A stretch of DNA of 64,000 nt from assembly GCF_024519285.1 (NCBI RefSeq), contig NZ_JAMZCY010000003.1, positions 186,001 to 250,000 on the forward strand, given 5' to 3'. The position numbers were made by a program, and so were the translations under genes. Positions 25,732 to 34,200 of the stretch are shown piece by piece. The stretch is from Cohnella sp. WQ 127256. GTDB taxonomy: Bacteria > Bacillota > Bacilli > Paenibacillales > Paenibacillaceae. The notes beneath the pieces are model-generated. The model was not told the DNA's origin and ran no database searches. It was given only the letters and a program-made list of their open reading frames with translations. Position 1 is the first letter of the stretch; every line of letters starts with the position of its first letter.

Positions 25732-26964
25732 TTGGCTTCAATAGCAGGACCCAAAAGCGTGAATTCAAACCCGGCAGTGAAAACGGTAATGCCTGTATTG
25801 CTTGCTATTAGTGTCGTTCATATGCTGAACGATTCCATGCAAGCGGTCGTACCGGCGTTGTATCCGATACTGGAAGAATCTCTAAACCTGTCGTTGGCGC
25901 AGGTCGGCTGGATCGGATTTATGCTGAATATGACTTCATCCGTCATGCAACCCGTAGTTGGTGCATATTCGGATCGTCGCTCGTTGCCCAATATGCTCCC
26001 GATCGGAATGGGTCTTAGCATGATCGGAATGGTTGGTATCGCCTTTGCCCCACAGTTCTGGTATTTGTTATTGGCAGTCGTGTTCATCGGCTTAGGCTCT
26101 GCGATCTTTCATCCCGAGGGATCTCGGGTCGTGTATTTCGCGGCTGGGGGCAAACGAGGCTTCGCACAATCTGTCTACCAAGTTGGTGGGAATGCCGGAA
26201 GCTCCTTAGCTCCGCTCATGACAGCACTCATCTTTGTTCCTCTTGGTCAATTTGGAGCGATATGGGGAACGCTATTCGCAGGATTTGGGATTGCTGTTCT
26301 ACTCGGGCTGCTGCCTTGGTATAAACGTAAGCTTGCAGAGTGGGAAGCACAGCGAGCACAAGCAGCGTCAGGCAAAGCGGGTTCGACTGTCGTTGAGAAG
26401 ATGAGTCATCCTCGGGTTAAATTTGCAATGGGAATGCTTGTATTTCTCGTGTTTGCCCGCTCTTGGTACCATGCTGGCATTAGTAGCTTCTATCAGTTTT
26501 ATCTCAAAGAGCATTACAGCTTAACAACCCAGCAAGCGCAAATTCCGGTGTTCCTGTTTCTAGCTGCGGGTGTGCTTGGCACTTATTTTGGTGGGGTCTT
26601 GGCGGATAAACTAGGCTTGAAAAACATGATCGTGTTTTCTATAGCAGGAGCTGCTCCGATCGCACTTATCCTGCCCCATCTCCCTCTGTTCTGGGTATAT
26701 CCGGTTATCGCGTTGCTCGGATTTGTCATTTTATCTGGCTTCTCGGTCAGTGTCGTCTATGCGCAGTTCCTCATGCCCGCGAACGTAGGTATGGCATCGG
26801 GATTGACGACTGGTTTAGCCTTCGGTATGGGAGCCATCGGAGGGGTTGCGCTTGGTAATGCTGCCGATGTATTCGGATTATCCGACGTCATGCTCGTGTG
26901 TAGCTTCCTTCCGTTAGTTGGATTATTCGCTCTATTGCTTCCGTCAGATCGAAAGAAGTCGTAA
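25732..26964 (+). CDS. MFS transporter, fosmidomycin-resistance (Fsr) type
   Basis: A 410-residue, 12-helix MFS protein. The Fsr-like features are AISVVHMLNDSMQAVVPALYPILEESLNLSLAQVGWI in helix 1, GAYSDRRSLPNMLPIGM as motif A, and GLGSAIFHPEGSRVVYFAAGGKRGFAQSVYQVGGNAGSSLAPL in helices 4-5. The start is TTG 25732, six bases after ACGGAGGG; an ORF start at 25636 adds a hydrophilic non-family stretch. Its last codon and stop are the first copy of a heptanucleotide tandem repeat. Export of a phosphonate-like or other toxic compound is possible; the native substrate is unknown. Confidence 0.9.
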   Translation: MASIAGPKSVNSNPAVKTVMPVLLAISVVHMLNDSMQAVVPALYPILEESLNLSLAQVGWIGFMLNMTSSVMQPVVGAYSDRRSLPNMLPIGMGLSMIGMVGIAFAPQFWYLLLAVVFIGLGSAIFHPEGSRVVYFAAGGKRGFAQSVYQVGGNAGSSLAPLMTALIFVPLGQFGAIWGTLFAGFGIAVLLGLLPWYKRKLAEWEAQRAQAASGKAGSTVVEKMSHPRVKFAMGMLVFLVFARSWYHAGISSFYQFYLKEHYSLTTQQAQIPVFLFLAAGVLGTYFGGVLADKLGLKNMIVFSIAGAAPIALILPHLPLFWVYPVIALLGFVILSGFSVSVVYAQFLMPANVGMASGLTTGLAFGMGAIGGVALGNAADVFGLSDVMLVCSFLPLVGLFALLLPSDRKKS

Positions 26965-27028
26965 ATCGTAAATCGTAAATCGTAAATCGTAAATCGTAAA
27001 TCGTAAATCGTAAATCGTAAATCGTAAT
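26960..27028. repeat. Heptanucleotide tandem repeat (CGTAAAT)9 plus partial copy
   Basis: Nine exact copies of CGTAAAT run from 26960 to 27022 and a tenth partial copy ends at 27028. The first copy contains the TAA stop codon of the Fsr-like gene. Every copy carries TAA, so slippage cannot extend the protein far. A recent replication-slippage array is the simplest reading. Confidence 0.95.
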
Positions 27029-27044
27029 CACCCTCTAATATTGC

Positions 27045-27094
27045 AATCGGCGGGAATAAGTCCGCGTGATGGACTTATCTAAGCGAAAGTCGCT
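27045..27094. repeat. Intergenic hairpin repeat, same family as at 49112-49261
   Basis: Contains ATAAGTCC-GCGTGAT-GGACTTAT (27056-27078), a perfect 8-bp hairpin, then AGCGA-AAG-TCGCT (27082-27094). The word order ataag-ccgcg-ggacttatctaa-cgaaagtcgc is shared with the three 50-bp units at 49 kb. Apart from this repeat and the terminator at 27187, the 26965-27273 gap contains nothing gene-like. Confidence 0.75.
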
Positions 27095-27186
27095 CAAACG
27101 CCGAGAATTGGCGCGACAGTCGGAAATCCACTCGCAATAAACCCGCGAGGCGGTACTAAAAACTATTATGGCTATCTACCGAAAGA

Positions 27187-27212
27187 CCGACAGAGGTCTG
27201 ACGGTTTTTTTT
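27187..27212 (+). terminator. Terminator downstream of the Fsr-like gene region
   Basis: CCGACAG (27187-27193) pairs with CTGACGG (27198-27204) except one A-A mismatch, followed by eight T bases. It lies more than 200 bp after the Fsr stop codon, beyond the repeats. Confidence 0.75.
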
Positions 27213-27273
27213 ATTTCTGCAATATGGAACATTTTGGGGATGATCGCCGTCATAGAAAATGAGGTGATTGTGT

Positions 27274-27945
27274 ATGACAAAGTTTCGATGCTTATTAATC
27301 TTTGGATTTAGCCTGTTGTTGCTCGTCGGATGTACGAATGTATCAAACGATGCAAAGGCAGAAAGCTTTACTCCTGAAGTTATAGTTAAAGACAGTATTT
27401 CAACTAAAGATAGTAATCCCATATTGGAAACGAAAGTCATTCTTTCGCACAGGGAGGGCAGTATACAACCTAGCGAAAAAGTGATTATTAATCCTGATAT
27501 CGCAAAAGGGCTAATCGAAAAGAAAGAGAATCAGTCTAAATCCGTCAAAGGGTTATTTAAAACTACACTGGAGGCGGCAATTGTAAATGAAGGAGTAAAG
27601 ATTAATTTTTCCCTTCAAAATATTTCTGGTAGGAATCTTGAGATTGTATTCGGTTCGGGGCAGCAGTACGATATTTTTGCTTACAATGATCAGGATGTAG
27701 AGGTTTATAAGTGGTCAACTCAATACGCATTTACTCAAGCTTTGATGAAGATGGATATTAAAAAGGGCGGAAAGCTTACTTATAACGAATATTGGGACTT
27801 TAAAGATAATGATGGAAACGAAGTTGTAGAGGGGGTTTATAAAATAAAGGTAGTAATCGTTGATCTTAAAATAGAAGGATTGGAGGTTAGTCCTGAGCAA
27901 TTAAGCGCCGCCTGTGAACTAGCAATAGGGGATGTCCATAGTTAG
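27274..27945 (+). CDS. Lipoprotein with BsuPI-like beta-sandwich domain
   Basis: A 223-residue lipoprotein: signal TKFRCLLIFGFSLLLLVGC with lipobox LVGC, a charged linker, then a C-terminal domain (about 105-215) of the intracellular proteinase inhibitor BsuPI type, seen as INFSLQNISGRNLEIVFGSGQQYDIFAYN, VYKWS, AFTQALMKMDIKKGGKLTYNEYWDF and VVEGVYKIKV. In exported contexts the domain is a generic adhesion or inhibitor fold. ATG 27274 follows GAGGTG. A single-gene unit. Protease inhibition is possible but not shown by sequence. The A+T content is higher than its neighbours. Confidence 0.8.
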   Translation: MTKFRCLLIFGFSLLLLVGCTNVSNDAKAESFTPEVIVKDSISTKDSNPILETKVILSHREGSIQPSEKVIINPDIAKGLIEKKENQSKSVKGLFKTTLEAAIVNEGVKINFSLQNISGRNLEIVFGSGQQYDIFAYNDQDVEVYKWSTQYAFTQALMKMDIKKGGKLTYNEYWDFKDNDGNEVVEGVYKIKVVIVDLKIEGLEVSPEQLSAACELAIGDVHS

Positions 27946-27990
27946 GTACTATCGAAATGTGGGAGCATTCGATGTGGACGTTCTGAAGGG

Positions 27991-28035
27991 AAAAAACCTA
28001 GAAGGATCACGGAACGTAGCCCTTCTAGGTTTTTG
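27991..28035. terminator. Bidirectional terminator between BsuPI lipoprotein and FtsX genes
   Basis: AAAAACCTAGAAGG pairs with CCTTCTAGGTTTTT around a loop of about 15; A- and T-runs flank the stem on both sides. Confidence 0.85.
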
Positions 28036-28064
28036 TAGCAATGTCTTTAAGTTTCTATAGGTGT

Positions 28065-29408
28065 CTATAAATCTCTTCTAAGCGCCCGAAGCACGTCAAT
28101 GCGCGTAGCCCGTTTGGCTGGACGCGAGCCTGATAGCAGGGCGACTGCAAGAGAGATGAGGCAGGAGATAATCGCCAGGTAAGGCGGAATCCAAGAGAAA
28201 ATGAAGTCCTGCGGTACTTTCTCATCCATGAAACCTTCAATAATTAGTGGCAGTCCGGCATTAACGGCGATGGAAATGATATAAGCCACTATCGTTCCAA
28301 TGGCTGCACCGAGTAGCCCAATCATACTGCTCTCAATGAGGAATATTCTTCGAATGGCAGAGGGGTGAGCCCCAATCGCTTTCATGATTCCAATATCTTG
28401 AGCGCGTTCGGTTACAGCCATCGTCATCGTATTAAAGATCCCAATCGAGGCGATCAATACGGCGATGGTGCCAACGAACAATAGACCGATTTTCATAATA
28501 AGGAAAACAAGATTAACCTGCTCCAGCTCATCAGCGATGGAATGGCTATAGTAGCCTTGAACCCGAATTTCTTCGGCAATGGCTTTAACATGATTAGCAC
28601 CGTCGGCGATCGCTTGAACCTCTCTATATTGACGAGGATCCTGTAATCCGAGAGGCTCGTATCCTGCTGGATTATCTTTATTTTCCTTATCCGCGAGGAT
28701 GCGCTTTTCTCCCCATTGGGTTTGGGTGAAGCTCTCGATCTCGGTTAAGATTTCGTTACCTACATATACTTTCGTGTCCGTTTGCCATTCCCGAGATGGC
28801 TTTTGACCGATTCCGACAATCGTTACTGGGATCGTCTTAGACTGCTTTGTACCGTCCTTGGCCAACTGCTCAACCTCTAGGTTCATGGTCTTGCTTAGCC
28901 ACTCTTTGGCGGAAGGGGGCTCTGTGTTTGGCTTATTGCCGTCAAGAGACTCGCGAATGTTGTAGCCGACAATAACCTCGGAGCCATTTTGCGGAAGCCT
29001 TCCGGATGCTAGCGCGAAGCCAGCCTTCGCCTCGGCCACGAAATCGACATTAACGGCACCATTGCTGTTCACCGCGGTACCTTCGACGGAAGGATTTAAA
29101 TTTTGCAAAATATAATTGCGATAGGTGACCGTTTTAACATGATCAATTGAGCGCAAGTACTCTATATTGGTTTGATCCATTGACGTATTTACTTGGTCCT
29201 TAGCTGCGATTCCGTAGATATCTATGGCTGTGACCATCCGGTCGCCAACGACTTTATCCACGATACTCTTCTGTAAACCAAAGCCAACGGAAGCGAGAAC
29301 GATGAGGAAGGAACAGCCCATTGCTGTTGCCAGTACCGTCATGAATAAGCGAGTTTTGTTCTTCTTCATGTTCTGTCGGACAAATCTGAACTGGTCAGTG
29401 AGCTTCAT
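28065..29408 (-). CDS. ABC transporter permease, FtsX/MacB type
   Basis: A 447-residue permease: a first helix after a basic stretch (NKTRLFMTVLATAMGCSFLIVLASVGFGLQ), a large extracytoplasmic MacB-like domain (about 45-300), then three C-terminal helices with the FtsX signature (IGIFNTMTMAVTERAQDIGIMKAIGAHPSAIRRIFLIESSMIGLLGAAIG). It overlaps the ATPase gene by 14 bases. Such exporters move peptides, lipids or antibiotics, or work as mechanotransmitters. No two-component BceRS-like genes are adjacent, and only one permease copy, so it likely acts as a dimer. Confidence 0.92.
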   Translation of the reverse strand: MKLTDQFRFVRQNMKKNKTRLFMTVLATAMGCSFLIVLASVGFGLQKSIVDKVVGDRMVTAIDIYGIAAKDQVNTSMDQTNIEYLRSIDHVKTVTYRNYILQNLNPSVEGTAVNSNGAVNVDFVAEAKAGFALASGRLPQNGSEVIVGYNIRESLDGNKPNTEPPSAKEWLSKTMNLEVEQLAKDGTKQSKTIPVTIVGIGQKPSREWQTDTKVYVGNEILTEIESFTQTQWGEKRILADKENKDNPAGYEPLGLQDPRQYREVQAIADGANHVKAIAEEIRVQGYYSHSIADELEQVNLVFLIMKIGLLFVGTIAVLIASIGIFNTMTMAVTERAQDIGIMKAIGAHPSAIRRIFLIESSMIGLLGAAIGTIVAYIISIAVNAGLPLIIEGFMDEKVPQDFIFSWIPPYLAIISCLISLAVALLSGSRPAKRATRIDVLRALRRDL

Positions 29409-30114
29409 AGGAGTGTATTCCTCCTTTCGCAGGAGCTGCGGTTAACAAATGTCCATCCTTCAAAGTAATGGTTCGGTTAGCAACAGAGGCCACCTGCTCA
29501 TCATGTGTAATGAGCACAAAGGTCGTTCCTCGGTCTTGATTCAGATGTCGGATGAGGGCGAGCAATTGACGTTCATTGTCGCTATCTAAGCTTCCGGTAG
29601 GTTCATCCGCAAGCACAATGGGTGGATTTAACATTAAGGATCTGGCAACAGAAACCCGTTGCTGCTGTCCCCCAGACAATTCTCCTGGGTAATGACCAGC
29701 GTAATCAGCTATACCAACCTGATCGAGCATCTCCATAACACGCTTCTTGCGCTGGGATACTCCGACACCCTTGAGGACAAGTGGCAGCTCCGCATTCTCG
29801 AATGCGGTCATGCTCTGTATAAGCTGGAAGCTCTGGAACATAAAGCCGAGATGAGCCAGGCGGAAATTAGCCCATTCCCCTTCACTCATATTCGTTACGG
29901 CTTGTCCTGCCAAGTGAATGGTTCCGGATGTTGGTCTAATATAGCCAGACATGAGATTGAGTAGCGTGGATTTGCCAGAGCCACTCCGTCCGACAATAGC
30001 GACTATTTCACCTTGCTTAACCTGTAAGTCTATGTTGTGAAGTACGGGGATGACCCGTTCCTTGCCTTTTTTGCCAATGGTGAATTGATGGTTTATTTGA
30101 TTCATTTCAATCAT
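29395..30114 (-). CDS. ABC transporter ATPase, LolD/MacB type
   Basis: A 239-residue ATPase partner of the FtsX-type permease. Walker A GRSGSGKS is at residues 42-49, signature LSGGQQQR at about 146-153, Walker B IVLADEP at 166-172 and the switch histidine in LITHD. CGGAGGG precedes ATG 30114, and TATAAT lies about 30 bp upstream on this strand. First gene of a two-gene operon. Confidence 0.95.
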   Translation of the reverse strand: MIEMNQINHQFTIGKKGKERVIPVLHNIDLQVKQGEIVAIVGRSGSGKSTLLNLMSGYIRPTSGTIHLAGQAVTNMSEGEWANFRLAHLGFMFQSFQLIQSMTAFENAELPLVLKGVGVSQRKKRVMEMLDQVGIADYAGHYPGELSGGQQQRVSVARSLMLNPPIVLADEPTGSLDSDNERQLLALIRHLNQDRGTTFVLITHDEQVASVANRTITLKDGHLLTAAPAKGGIHSYEAH

Positions 30115-30287
30115 CGTGATCCCTCCGTTATGATTTGATTATACAAGTCCAATCATTAATTAAATGAAAATAACTTCTGAAGAAATCCTTAAGATTTCGG
30201 TTATTCAGAGGAAGAAGGAGTTTGGCGTGGGGCGGTCGAATAGACTTCTGATAACGTTTTCTAGATGGGAAGGGGACTTCAGTACCG

Positions 30288-32135
30288 ATGGTGAAAAAGA
30301 GGGGTTTTGCGATGCTTATCCTCAGTATCCTAATGGGAACAACAGCGATGTTGTCAGGTTGTACTCGTAGTTCGGAGTCGAAACCAAAGGCAGTGTCATC
30401 GGTTACTACTCCTGCCATTATCTCAAGCTCGCCAACAACCTCTGCATCAGAAACAGCATCATCTATTGTCATAGACTCTGAGTTGGAATTGCGCATTCAT
30501 CTTAATCAGGTTGGTTATTTGCCGGATGGACCTAAGGTCTTTGTCATTGCTGCGGATGAACCGTTCCCAGAGTTAAAGGTTAGCGTAGCGGATCGACATG
30601 ATAATGAGAAGGTGGTATGGAAAGGAGTCAGTCCCGCTGCACGGCAAGATGCTGCCTCTGGAGATTGGGTATCGCAAGTGGATTTCGGTAAGCTTACAAC
30701 GGAAGGCTGGTACCATATTAATGTAGCAGGAAACGAATCGTTACGCTTCTTCATCAATAAAGAAGTGTATAAGGAATTGTTCATCAATGTGGCACGCTCC
30801 TACAAGCTACAACGGTCGGGGGAAGCGATCGATGACCCGCTCATAGGACTCAAGCTGCAACCGGGACATTTGCAGGATAAAGAAGCAACACTCTTCTTCA
30901 AGGATGAGAAAGGACAGCAACCTACCCTCGATGTACATGGAGGTTGGTATGATGCAGGGGACTATGGCAAATACATCCCTGTTGCGGCCGTTACGGTCGC
31001 TCAGCTTATGCTGGCTTATGAGGTTCGTCCGGCATTTTTCGAGGGGAGGAGATTACTGCACGATAGGGAGAAGACGCATTGGAAGCCGGCGAAGGCAGCA
31101 CCTGATGTGTTATCGGAAGTGAAATTTGAGCTGGACTGGATGCTTCGGATGCAGAGGGAGGATGGGGCTGTTTACCACAAAGTGAGTGGAGGGTCATTCC
31201 CTGGCTTTATTTTACCGGCTGAGGATGTGCAGGATCGTTCGATATACGGACTGTCGACATATGGCACTGCGATGTTTACGGCCGCAACGGCCATGGCTGC
31301 GCGAATTTATGAGCCGTTCGATCCGGTGTATGCGAAGAAGCTGCTGACAAGTTCGAAGAAAGCGGCAAAGTGGCTTGACGCGAATCCGGATGCTTTTTTT
31401 CGTGTGGACGAGGGTCAGAATTCGGGCTCTGGCCCTTATGAGAAGTCAAGCGATCGGGAGGAGCGCTTCTGGGCGCAGGCTGAGCTATTGAAGACGACAG
31501 GAGATCGTCGCTACGATGCTACGATACAGCGTGAATTCGCTGACCTGCAGAGTAATGAGTCAACCTTTATTAGCTGGGCTAATGCTCAATTGCTTGGTCA
31601 GTGGGCAGTCGTGACTTCATCTCTTACTCCTTCAGCAGGCAAGGAAGTGGCTACTCAAGCGATTATTAAGGCAGCGGATGGACTTGTAGATCGAGTAGGG
31701 ATGGATGGCTATAGGAGCTCTCTACTCAGTAAAGAATACTCTTGGGCTTCGAACAAGAACGCATTAGCCCAGGGTGAACTCATGCTTCTAGCGAATGAGC
31801 TACAATCCAATAGAAGCTATGTGGATGGTGCTGCTGACCAGCTTCATTATGTGTTAGGTAGGAATGCGATGGGTACGAGCTACGTAACAGGGGTAGGAAC
31901 GAAGTATCCCCTGCATCCCCATCACCGAATATCGGCGGCAAGTGGTATTCTCGTACCGGGATTGTTGGTAGGAGGTCCGAATCAAGATTTGAATGACCCC
32001 GTTCTGGAGAAAATGGCTAATCAAGGGCTCCCACCCGCCAAGAGCTTTGTGGATGATTTGTCCAGCTATGCAAGCAACGAATATGCGATTGATTACAATG
32101 CTCCATTGTTCTTCACTCTGGCTTTTATGGAATAA
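30288..32135 (+). CDS. Glycoside hydrolase family 9 (endoglucanase-type) lipoprotein
   Basis: A 615-residue exported enzyme. A lipoprotein signal (KKRGFAMLILSILMGTTAMLSGC) is followed by a Ser/Thr-rich linker (30-60), an Ig-like domain of the CelD_N type (65-160, HLNQVGYLPDGPKVFVI) and the (alpha/alpha)6 GH9 barrel. Catalytic landmarks are DAGDYGKY near 222 (nucleophile-water aspartates), the HPHHR histidine block near 543 and the proton-donor Glu in NEYAIDYN near 597. GH9 enzymes with this Ig domain hydrolyse cellulose, mixed glucans or xyloglucan. The predicted lipid anchor would keep it on the cell. ATG 30288 is chosen because it supplies the basic n-region; ATG 30312 has a closer ribosome site. 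No carbohydrate-binding module is present. Confidence 0.92.
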   Translation: MVKKRGFAMLILSILMGTTAMLSGCTRSSESKPKAVSSVTTPAIISSSPTTSASETASSIVIDSELELRIHLNQVGYLPDGPKVFVIAADEPFPELKVSVADRHDNEKVVWKGVSPAARQDAASGDWVSQVDFGKLTTEGWYHINVAGNESLRFFINKEVYKELFINVARSYKLQRSGEAIDDPLIGLKLQPGHLQDKEATLFFKDEKGQQPTLDVHGGWYDAGDYGKYIPVAAVTVAQLMLAYEVRPAFFEGRRLLHDREKTHWKPAKAAPDVLSEVKFELDWMLRMQREDGAVYHKVSGGSFPGFILPAEDVQDRSIYGLSTYGTAMFTAATAMAARIYEPFDPVYAKKLLTSSKKAAKWLDANPDAFFRVDEGQNSGSGPYEKSSDREERFWAQAELLKTTGDRRYDATIQREFADLQSNESTFISWANAQLLGQWAVVTSSLTPSAGKEVATQAIIKAADGLVDRVGMDGYRSSLLSKEYSWASNKNALAQGELMLLANELQSNRSYVDGAADQLHYVLGRNAMGTSYVTGVGTKYPLHPHHRISAASGILVPGLLVGGPNQDLNDPVLEKMANQGLPPAKSFVDDLSSYASNEYAIDYNAPLFFTLAFME

Positions 32136-32257
32136 CGTTCAGCAATCTTTCAGGAGGTCCTTATGTTCCACTAAGGTTTTCTTCAGCCTATTTTCATACA
32201 ATTTGATAATAATGGGTGAGGTAAGGCGAGAAAATAAATGGAACAGGAGGATTTACG

Positions 32258-33055
32258 ATGAAAAATAAGGTGAGAACGTTGGGGATTACAGCTGCTTTAG
32301 CGGTTATGATTCCAATCTCTGCTTATGCCGCAACGACATCAGGTAGCACTACGGACGCCACAAGCGTGAAGACGGAAGTGCAGGATCAGTCTTTCAAGAA
32401 CGGTGGGCGCGAGGGACGCGGAGGCTTCGGCGTAGGCAGAGGTAGTGTAAGTCAAGAAGTACTCGATCTGTTGAAGCTTGATAAAGCAGCTCTGAATGAG
32501 CAAATCAAAGCAGGCGCAACACTAGCCGAAATCGCAGAGAAACAAGGCGTTTCAAGAGATAGCTTAAAAAGCGCGATGACCGCTGCTTATAATAAGAAGC
32601 TGGAAGAAAAGAAACAAGAGTACTCCACTAATCTAGATAAGGTGATCGATTCTGACCTCCAAGTGTCCAAGCCCGATGGGAAGGGCGGGGGAGCTCGTAT
32701 GGGGCAGGATTTGTCTAAAGCTGCGGAGCTACTTGGACTTAGTGAAGATGAAGTGAAGGCGCAACTAAAGGCTGGTAAATCACTTGCAGATCTTGCCACT
32801 GATAAAGGCGTGGATGTACAAAAGCTGATCGATGCTCAGGTGGCTACGATAACTAGCAGCATTAACGAAGCTGTGAAAGCGGGTAAGCTAACCCAGGAGC
32901 AAGCGGACAAGCAATTGGCTGAAGTAGCTGAACGAGTTGAAAGTAGTATTAATGGCAAAGGGCCTGGCGGCGGTCGTCATCATGGCGGGGGCAAAGCTCG
33001 TGGAGTTACCGGTGAGCAGTCAACGGATGATGTTGCGAGTCCTTCTGCGTCGTAA
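32258..33055 (+). CDS. Secreted protein with two internal helical repeats, unknown function
   Basis: A 265-residue protein with a Sec signal peptide cleaved after AYA (residues 1-24). Two copies of a helical repeat are visible, LLKLDKAALNEQIKAGATLAEIAE at about 68-91 and LLGLSEDEVKAQLKAGKSLADLAT at about 157-180, each followed by a short K/DxGV..xxL helix; this is seen in many Bacillota exported proteins of unknown role. Glycine-rich linkers (GGREGRGGFGVGRG; GKGPGGGRHHGGGKARG) separate them. ACAGGAGG precedes ATG 32258. A terminator follows. I do not assign a function. Confidence 0.75.
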   Translation: MKNKVRTLGITAALAVMIPISAYAATTSGSTTDATSVKTEVQDQSFKNGGREGRGGFGVGRGSVSQEVLDLLKLDKAALNEQIKAGATLAEIAEKQGVSRDSLKSAMTAAYNKKLEEKKQEYSTNLDKVIDSDLQVSKPDGKGGGARMGQDLSKAAELLGLSEDEVKAQLKAGKSLADLATDKGVDVQKLIDAQVATITSSINEAVKAGKLTQEQADKQLAEVAERVESSINGKGPGGGRHHGGGKARGVTGEQSTDDVASPSAS

Positions 33056-33067
33056 TCTTTAGTACAA

Positions 33068-33114
33068 AAAGGGCCGTCGTAGGAGTCTGAATAGACTTTC
33101 TGCGATGGCCCTTT
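33068..33114. terminator. Terminator after the repeat-containing secreted protein
   Basis: AAAGGGCC (33068-33075) pairs with GGCCCTTT (33107-33114); the inside also pairs (AGTCT/AGACT, TCG/CGA). Confidence 0.75.
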
Positions 33115-33178
33115 CGTATGCTTAGGTCGGGCAATAAGGCGAAGGGCTTGCCCATGCTAGACATTCTCTAGTACTCAT

Positions 33179-34051
33179 TTAGACAGCAGCTATGAGTCTG
33201 ACTTCAATCCCTGAGGGATCTTTTACTGCCCACACTCCATTTTGCTCGATCAAGAGGTACCCGGCTCTTATGATGTTATCAAGGATACGCTCTAACTCCG
33301 TTGTGGAAGGAAGAATGATCGTATAATAGGCCAACCCAGTTCCGTTCGCTGGAGGCTGGGGAGCACCTATGCCTGCCCATATATTCATGCCGATATGGTG
33401 GTGATAACCTCCAGCTGAGACGAAATTGGCTCCCATCGTTTTGGACATATCGGCTACGAGATCGAATCCAAGAACATCGCAATAGAACACCTTAGACGCG
33501 GATAGCTCACTGACATGCAGATGAATATGTCCTAGGATCGTATCTGCTGATAATCCTGTCCACTCTTTATCTCCTGCCAACCTGAGTAAGCCCTCGATAT
33601 CAACAGGGTCTGTCGCCATGATGTAGTTGCCTGCGGCATCCTTCATCCACTCAGAACGAGGACGGTCGCAATAGATTTCAATCCCGTTATTGTCCGGATC
33701 AGAAATATATAAAGCTTCGCTCACAAGATGATCACCCTGACCCACAGGAATGCCAGATTGTGCTAGAGTACGCAAGGATAAGCCAAGCTGTTCACGGGTC
33801 GGTACAAGAACAGCGAAATGATACAAGCCAGTCGTAGATTGTCTTGCAGTGACGACGGAATCTTTCACCTCTTCAAGGAGGAGATAAGGATTTTTCCCAT
33901 CCACGCTCAACTGTGCGCTATCTCCCTCGTTACGTAACACTTGGAAACCAACCACTTCTCGGTAAAATTGAATGGACCGCTGCAGATTGCTAACTTTAAG
34001 CTTGAGTACCCCAAGTACGGTGTCTCCATGTATGGATTGAGGTTGGGACAT
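33179..34051 (-). CDS. VOC-superfamily (glyoxalase/extradiol dioxygenase-like) two-module protein
   Basis: A 290-residue protein of two VOC domains: module one VLKLKVSNLQRSIQFYREVVGFQVL with TGLYHFAVLVPTREQL and ISDPDNNGIEIYCDRPRSEW; module two LGHIHLHVSELSASKVFYCDVLGFDLV with GYHHHIGMNIW and VKDPSGIEVRLI. This is the layout of CatE-like extradiol dioxygenases, with putative metal ligands H (HIHLHV), H (YHHHIG) and E (GIEV). ATG 34051 has GGAGG nine bases ahead; the longer reading to 34126 is rejected. Aromatic ring cleavage or another metal-dependent reaction; substrate unknown. Single gene, convergent with the upstream secreted protein. Confidence 0.88.
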   Translation of the reverse strand: MSQPQSIHGDTVLGVLKLKVSNLQRSIQFYREVVGFQVLRNEGDSAQLSVDGKNPYLLLEEVKDSVVTARQSTTGLYHFAVLVPTREQLGLSLRTLAQSGIPVGQGDHLVSEALYISDPDNNGIEIYCDRPRSEWMKDAAGNYIMATDPVDIEGLLRLAGDKEWTGLSADTILGHIHLHVSELSASKVFYCDVLGFDLVADMSKTMGANFVSAGGYHHHIGMNIWAGIGAPQPPANGTGLAYYTIILPSTTELERILDNIIRAGYLLIEQNGVWAVKDPSGIEVRLIAAV

Positions 34052-34200
34052 TTGACATTCCTCCGATGCATTTTCAGTTACTTTATGTAAGTAACTATAC
34101 CAAATAAATAACGATCTGTAAAACAAACTTTCCTTTAGGATATCCTATCTTCTGCCCTCATACGATTGTAATAGCGGGCAATACTGGGGAGGGGATTCGT

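Noticed and set aside
30164..30370. Open frame before the GH9 gene
   Set aside because: It overlaps the GH9 signal region in another frame and lacks a ribosome site.
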